Shown piece after piece: positions 18,835-20,246 of a stretch of DNA of 20,246 nt (the first letter of the stretch is position 1; each line of letters begins with the position of its first letter). This DNA comes from Oehlia diaphana (taxonomy: Eukaryota > Glomeromycota > Glomeromycetes > Glomerales > Glomeraceae). The position numbers were made by a program, and so were the translations under genes. Location of the stretch: assembly GCA_003833135.1 (NCBI GenBank), contig QZLH01000008.1:68282-88527 (forward strand), written 5' to 3'. Below the pieces are notes generated by a model that saw only the letters and a list, made by a program, of their open reading frames with translations, had not been told where the DNA came from and made no database searches.

Positions 18835-18931
18835 CTCTTGATCATCCCCTCAAGTAGTCAACTTTTTCTTTATTTTCTGTTATTGTTGAAAGAACTTTCT
18901 CTACTTTATTTGCGTCTTTGTCGGTAAAAAA
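18835..18931 (-). pseudogene. Possible upstream exon of kinase-like relic
   Basis: In minus sense the frame reads FFTDKDANKVEKVLSTITEN and KEKVDYLRG before a TGA (18845-18843). Ten bases later there is a good donor (caagag-gtaagc, GT at 18834). A matching acceptor (tctcatag) precedes 18762, giving a 71-base intron. Charged helical composition suggests coding origin. Just upstream in the same frame (about 18990-18932) lies a hydrophobic run (LSHISLIVIGSIFLLRIFF) that could be a membrane helix or chance. No initiator ATG is found in frame. Confidence 0.4.
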
Positions 18932-18990
18932 AATACGTAGCAGAAATATCGATCCAATAACAATAAGACTAATATGACTTAACTTCTTTG

Positions 18991-20094
18991 TTGAATTATT
19001 GCATCAACAGATATCTAATATTGATTTTTTTTTTGAACAAAATGCTAGAGAAATAAGAGAAACATATGAAGTGCGAGTCCCAGCGTCATATTTATTTCTT
19101 TGCTCTCTCACATTTTCGAAAAATATCTATAACTAATTTATTTCTCTATAGATTCTCGGCTTTTTCAACGATAGATATTCGAAAAAAATAATCCACCCAT
19201 ATACACAGAATGTTCGCCCATTTATAACACCCGCATAGATTATAAAGAAACTATCGATTTTAGCCAATTTCCGCAAGAGAACTTCCCAGAGATTAAGTAA
19301 TTTCAAAACTACTGCGTAAATTCTGGAGATTAGCAATGAGTTAAAGAAAATAAGCGATGCAATATTTCTCGATTCAAACTTACCAATTTACTTAATTTCA
19401 TAATATTCCAATCCACCTCATATACAAGGAATTGATTGCTTGATTTCTTCTGCGCTACTGCGCAGAATTCTGCACGTGAAGACTTTTGCTGTGCCGTTGC
19501 ATGTGACGAGATTCATGTGAATAATTTCACTGCGCGTGATGATAGTCTGAGATTTCTCGGCAAAGATCAAAATGCCGATATATAACAAGAAGGTAGAATG
19601 TCCGTTTTATTTTGGAACATCTATAGGACGATTGATTAACATCGTGATGGCATGTTTCAAGAAGCTAGCCGAGCAATAAACCATCTTACCTTATTATTAC
19701 TTTGCAGAATATACGAATTCATTTGATTAATGATATTGATGATGTAAAGTAAATAATGGTAAGTTAGATTGATCTAATTAGTTTTGTTTGATTTTTATTT
19801 ACTTGTGTTGCGTAATTTTTGTTGTTGAATGATCACCACGCACTAATATATTATTAGTGATTGGTGAGATGATCATCATGATTTTATATGATTTTTTATT
19901 ATTAATTAACATTTTATTGTATTTTTATTTTATTTTAGTATATTTTATTATAGAATTTATATTATAATCTTATTTATTGTTTTATTTTTCTTTATTATTG
20001 TATTACTGATTAGGTATTGTTTTTGTTATTTTTTTTAGATATATTTGTTTAGAGTTATTTTTGAGCGTTAGCCAAGGGACAATCATGATTATGT
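18991..20094. other. Intergenic, AT-rich
   Basis: No supportable gene. The open frame 19133-19336 (minus) is Leu/Ile/Phe-rich without a motif. A mildly GC-richer patch with repeated CTGCGC words (ctactgcgcagaattctgca and cactgcgcgtgat, 19456-19540) shows no open frame. From 19780 to 20060 the strand is extremely T-rich (TTTTATT words). Confidence 0.5.
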
Positions 20095-20208
20095 AAGCCG
20101 ATTGGCGTTGGTCAACTTATCACAAAGTGACCTTTGACAAATTGTCACTTGGACGAAATGTGTAAGTTGTCTAAAGTCAATTTGGCCATAGACAAGTTGT
20201 CCTTTGAA
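20071..20208. repeat. Nested GACAA/TTGTC palindromes
   Basis: tgacaa-a-ttgtca (20135-20147) sits inside aagtgac...gtcactt (20125-20131 with 20144-20150). A second palindrome, gacaa-g-ttgtc, lies at 20191-20201. Related words recur (gtaagttgtctaaagtc at 20162-20178, gacctttgaca at 20129-20139, tgtcctttga at 20198-20207), as do gccaa/ttggc pairs. It looks like an inverted-repeat element or array that continues beyond the right edge. Confidence 0.6.
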
Positions 20209-20246
20209 TTTTTTTCATTATAAATATCTCCCCAAATGGAGGTGGG

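Noticed and set aside
1..20246. CRISPR array, prokaryotic operon or phage-like system
   Set aside because: No regularly spaced repeats, no ribosome-binding-site spacing, and short GT-AG introns show eukaryotic DNA.

Overview
This is a strongly AT-rich, gene-poor stretch of eukaryotic nuclear DNA. I favour an arbuscular mycorrhizal fungus of the Rhizophagus/Glomeromycotina type. The reasons are the base composition, the short GT-AG intron, the sparse genes separated by kilobases of A/T runs, the Lys/Asn-rich proteins of no known function, the protein-kinase-like debris, and a short inverted-repeat element built from TTTTCCGGACATTTTCCGG motifs that I associate with those genomes. The organism call is an inference: no rRNA, tRNA or universally conserved gene is present to fix it.

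Layout: 1-2586 holds no supportable gene. A 162-codon lysine-rich coiled-coil ORF lies at 2587-3075 (minus). Two clearly related genes of about 210 codons sit about 10 kb apart on the minus strand (4362-4982 and 14450-15097). They share a conserved core, a polyglutamine-NNF tail and some 3' flanking sequence, so they are a dispersed local duplication. Between them are a weak basic ORF (6749-7042), a palindrome cluster rich in TCCGGATA (8050-8150), a broken fragment resembling the N-lobe of a fungal protein kinase (about 9780-10029, plus), and a 217-bp MITE-like element (13284-13500) with long inverted arms and a TAAG repeat on both sides.

From 15.3 kb to 16.4 kb there is a cluster of hairpins and direct repeats that looks like transposon remains. 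It is followed on the minus strand by a 62-codon Cys/His-rich ORF (16444-16632), a broken coding fragment (16747-17059), and a decayed protein-kinase-like gene (17411-18762, perhaps starting at 18931). The kinase remnant still shows the catalytic loop HGDVRLSN and a recognisable intron, but it carries at least seven frame breaks or stops. The right edge (20095-20246) holds a nest of short GACAA/TTGTC palindromes and is cut by the window.

I see no operon-like or defence-like system. The genes do not form an evident pathway. The most informative content is the uncharacterised paralogue pair and the evidence of kinase gene birth and death among small repeats.
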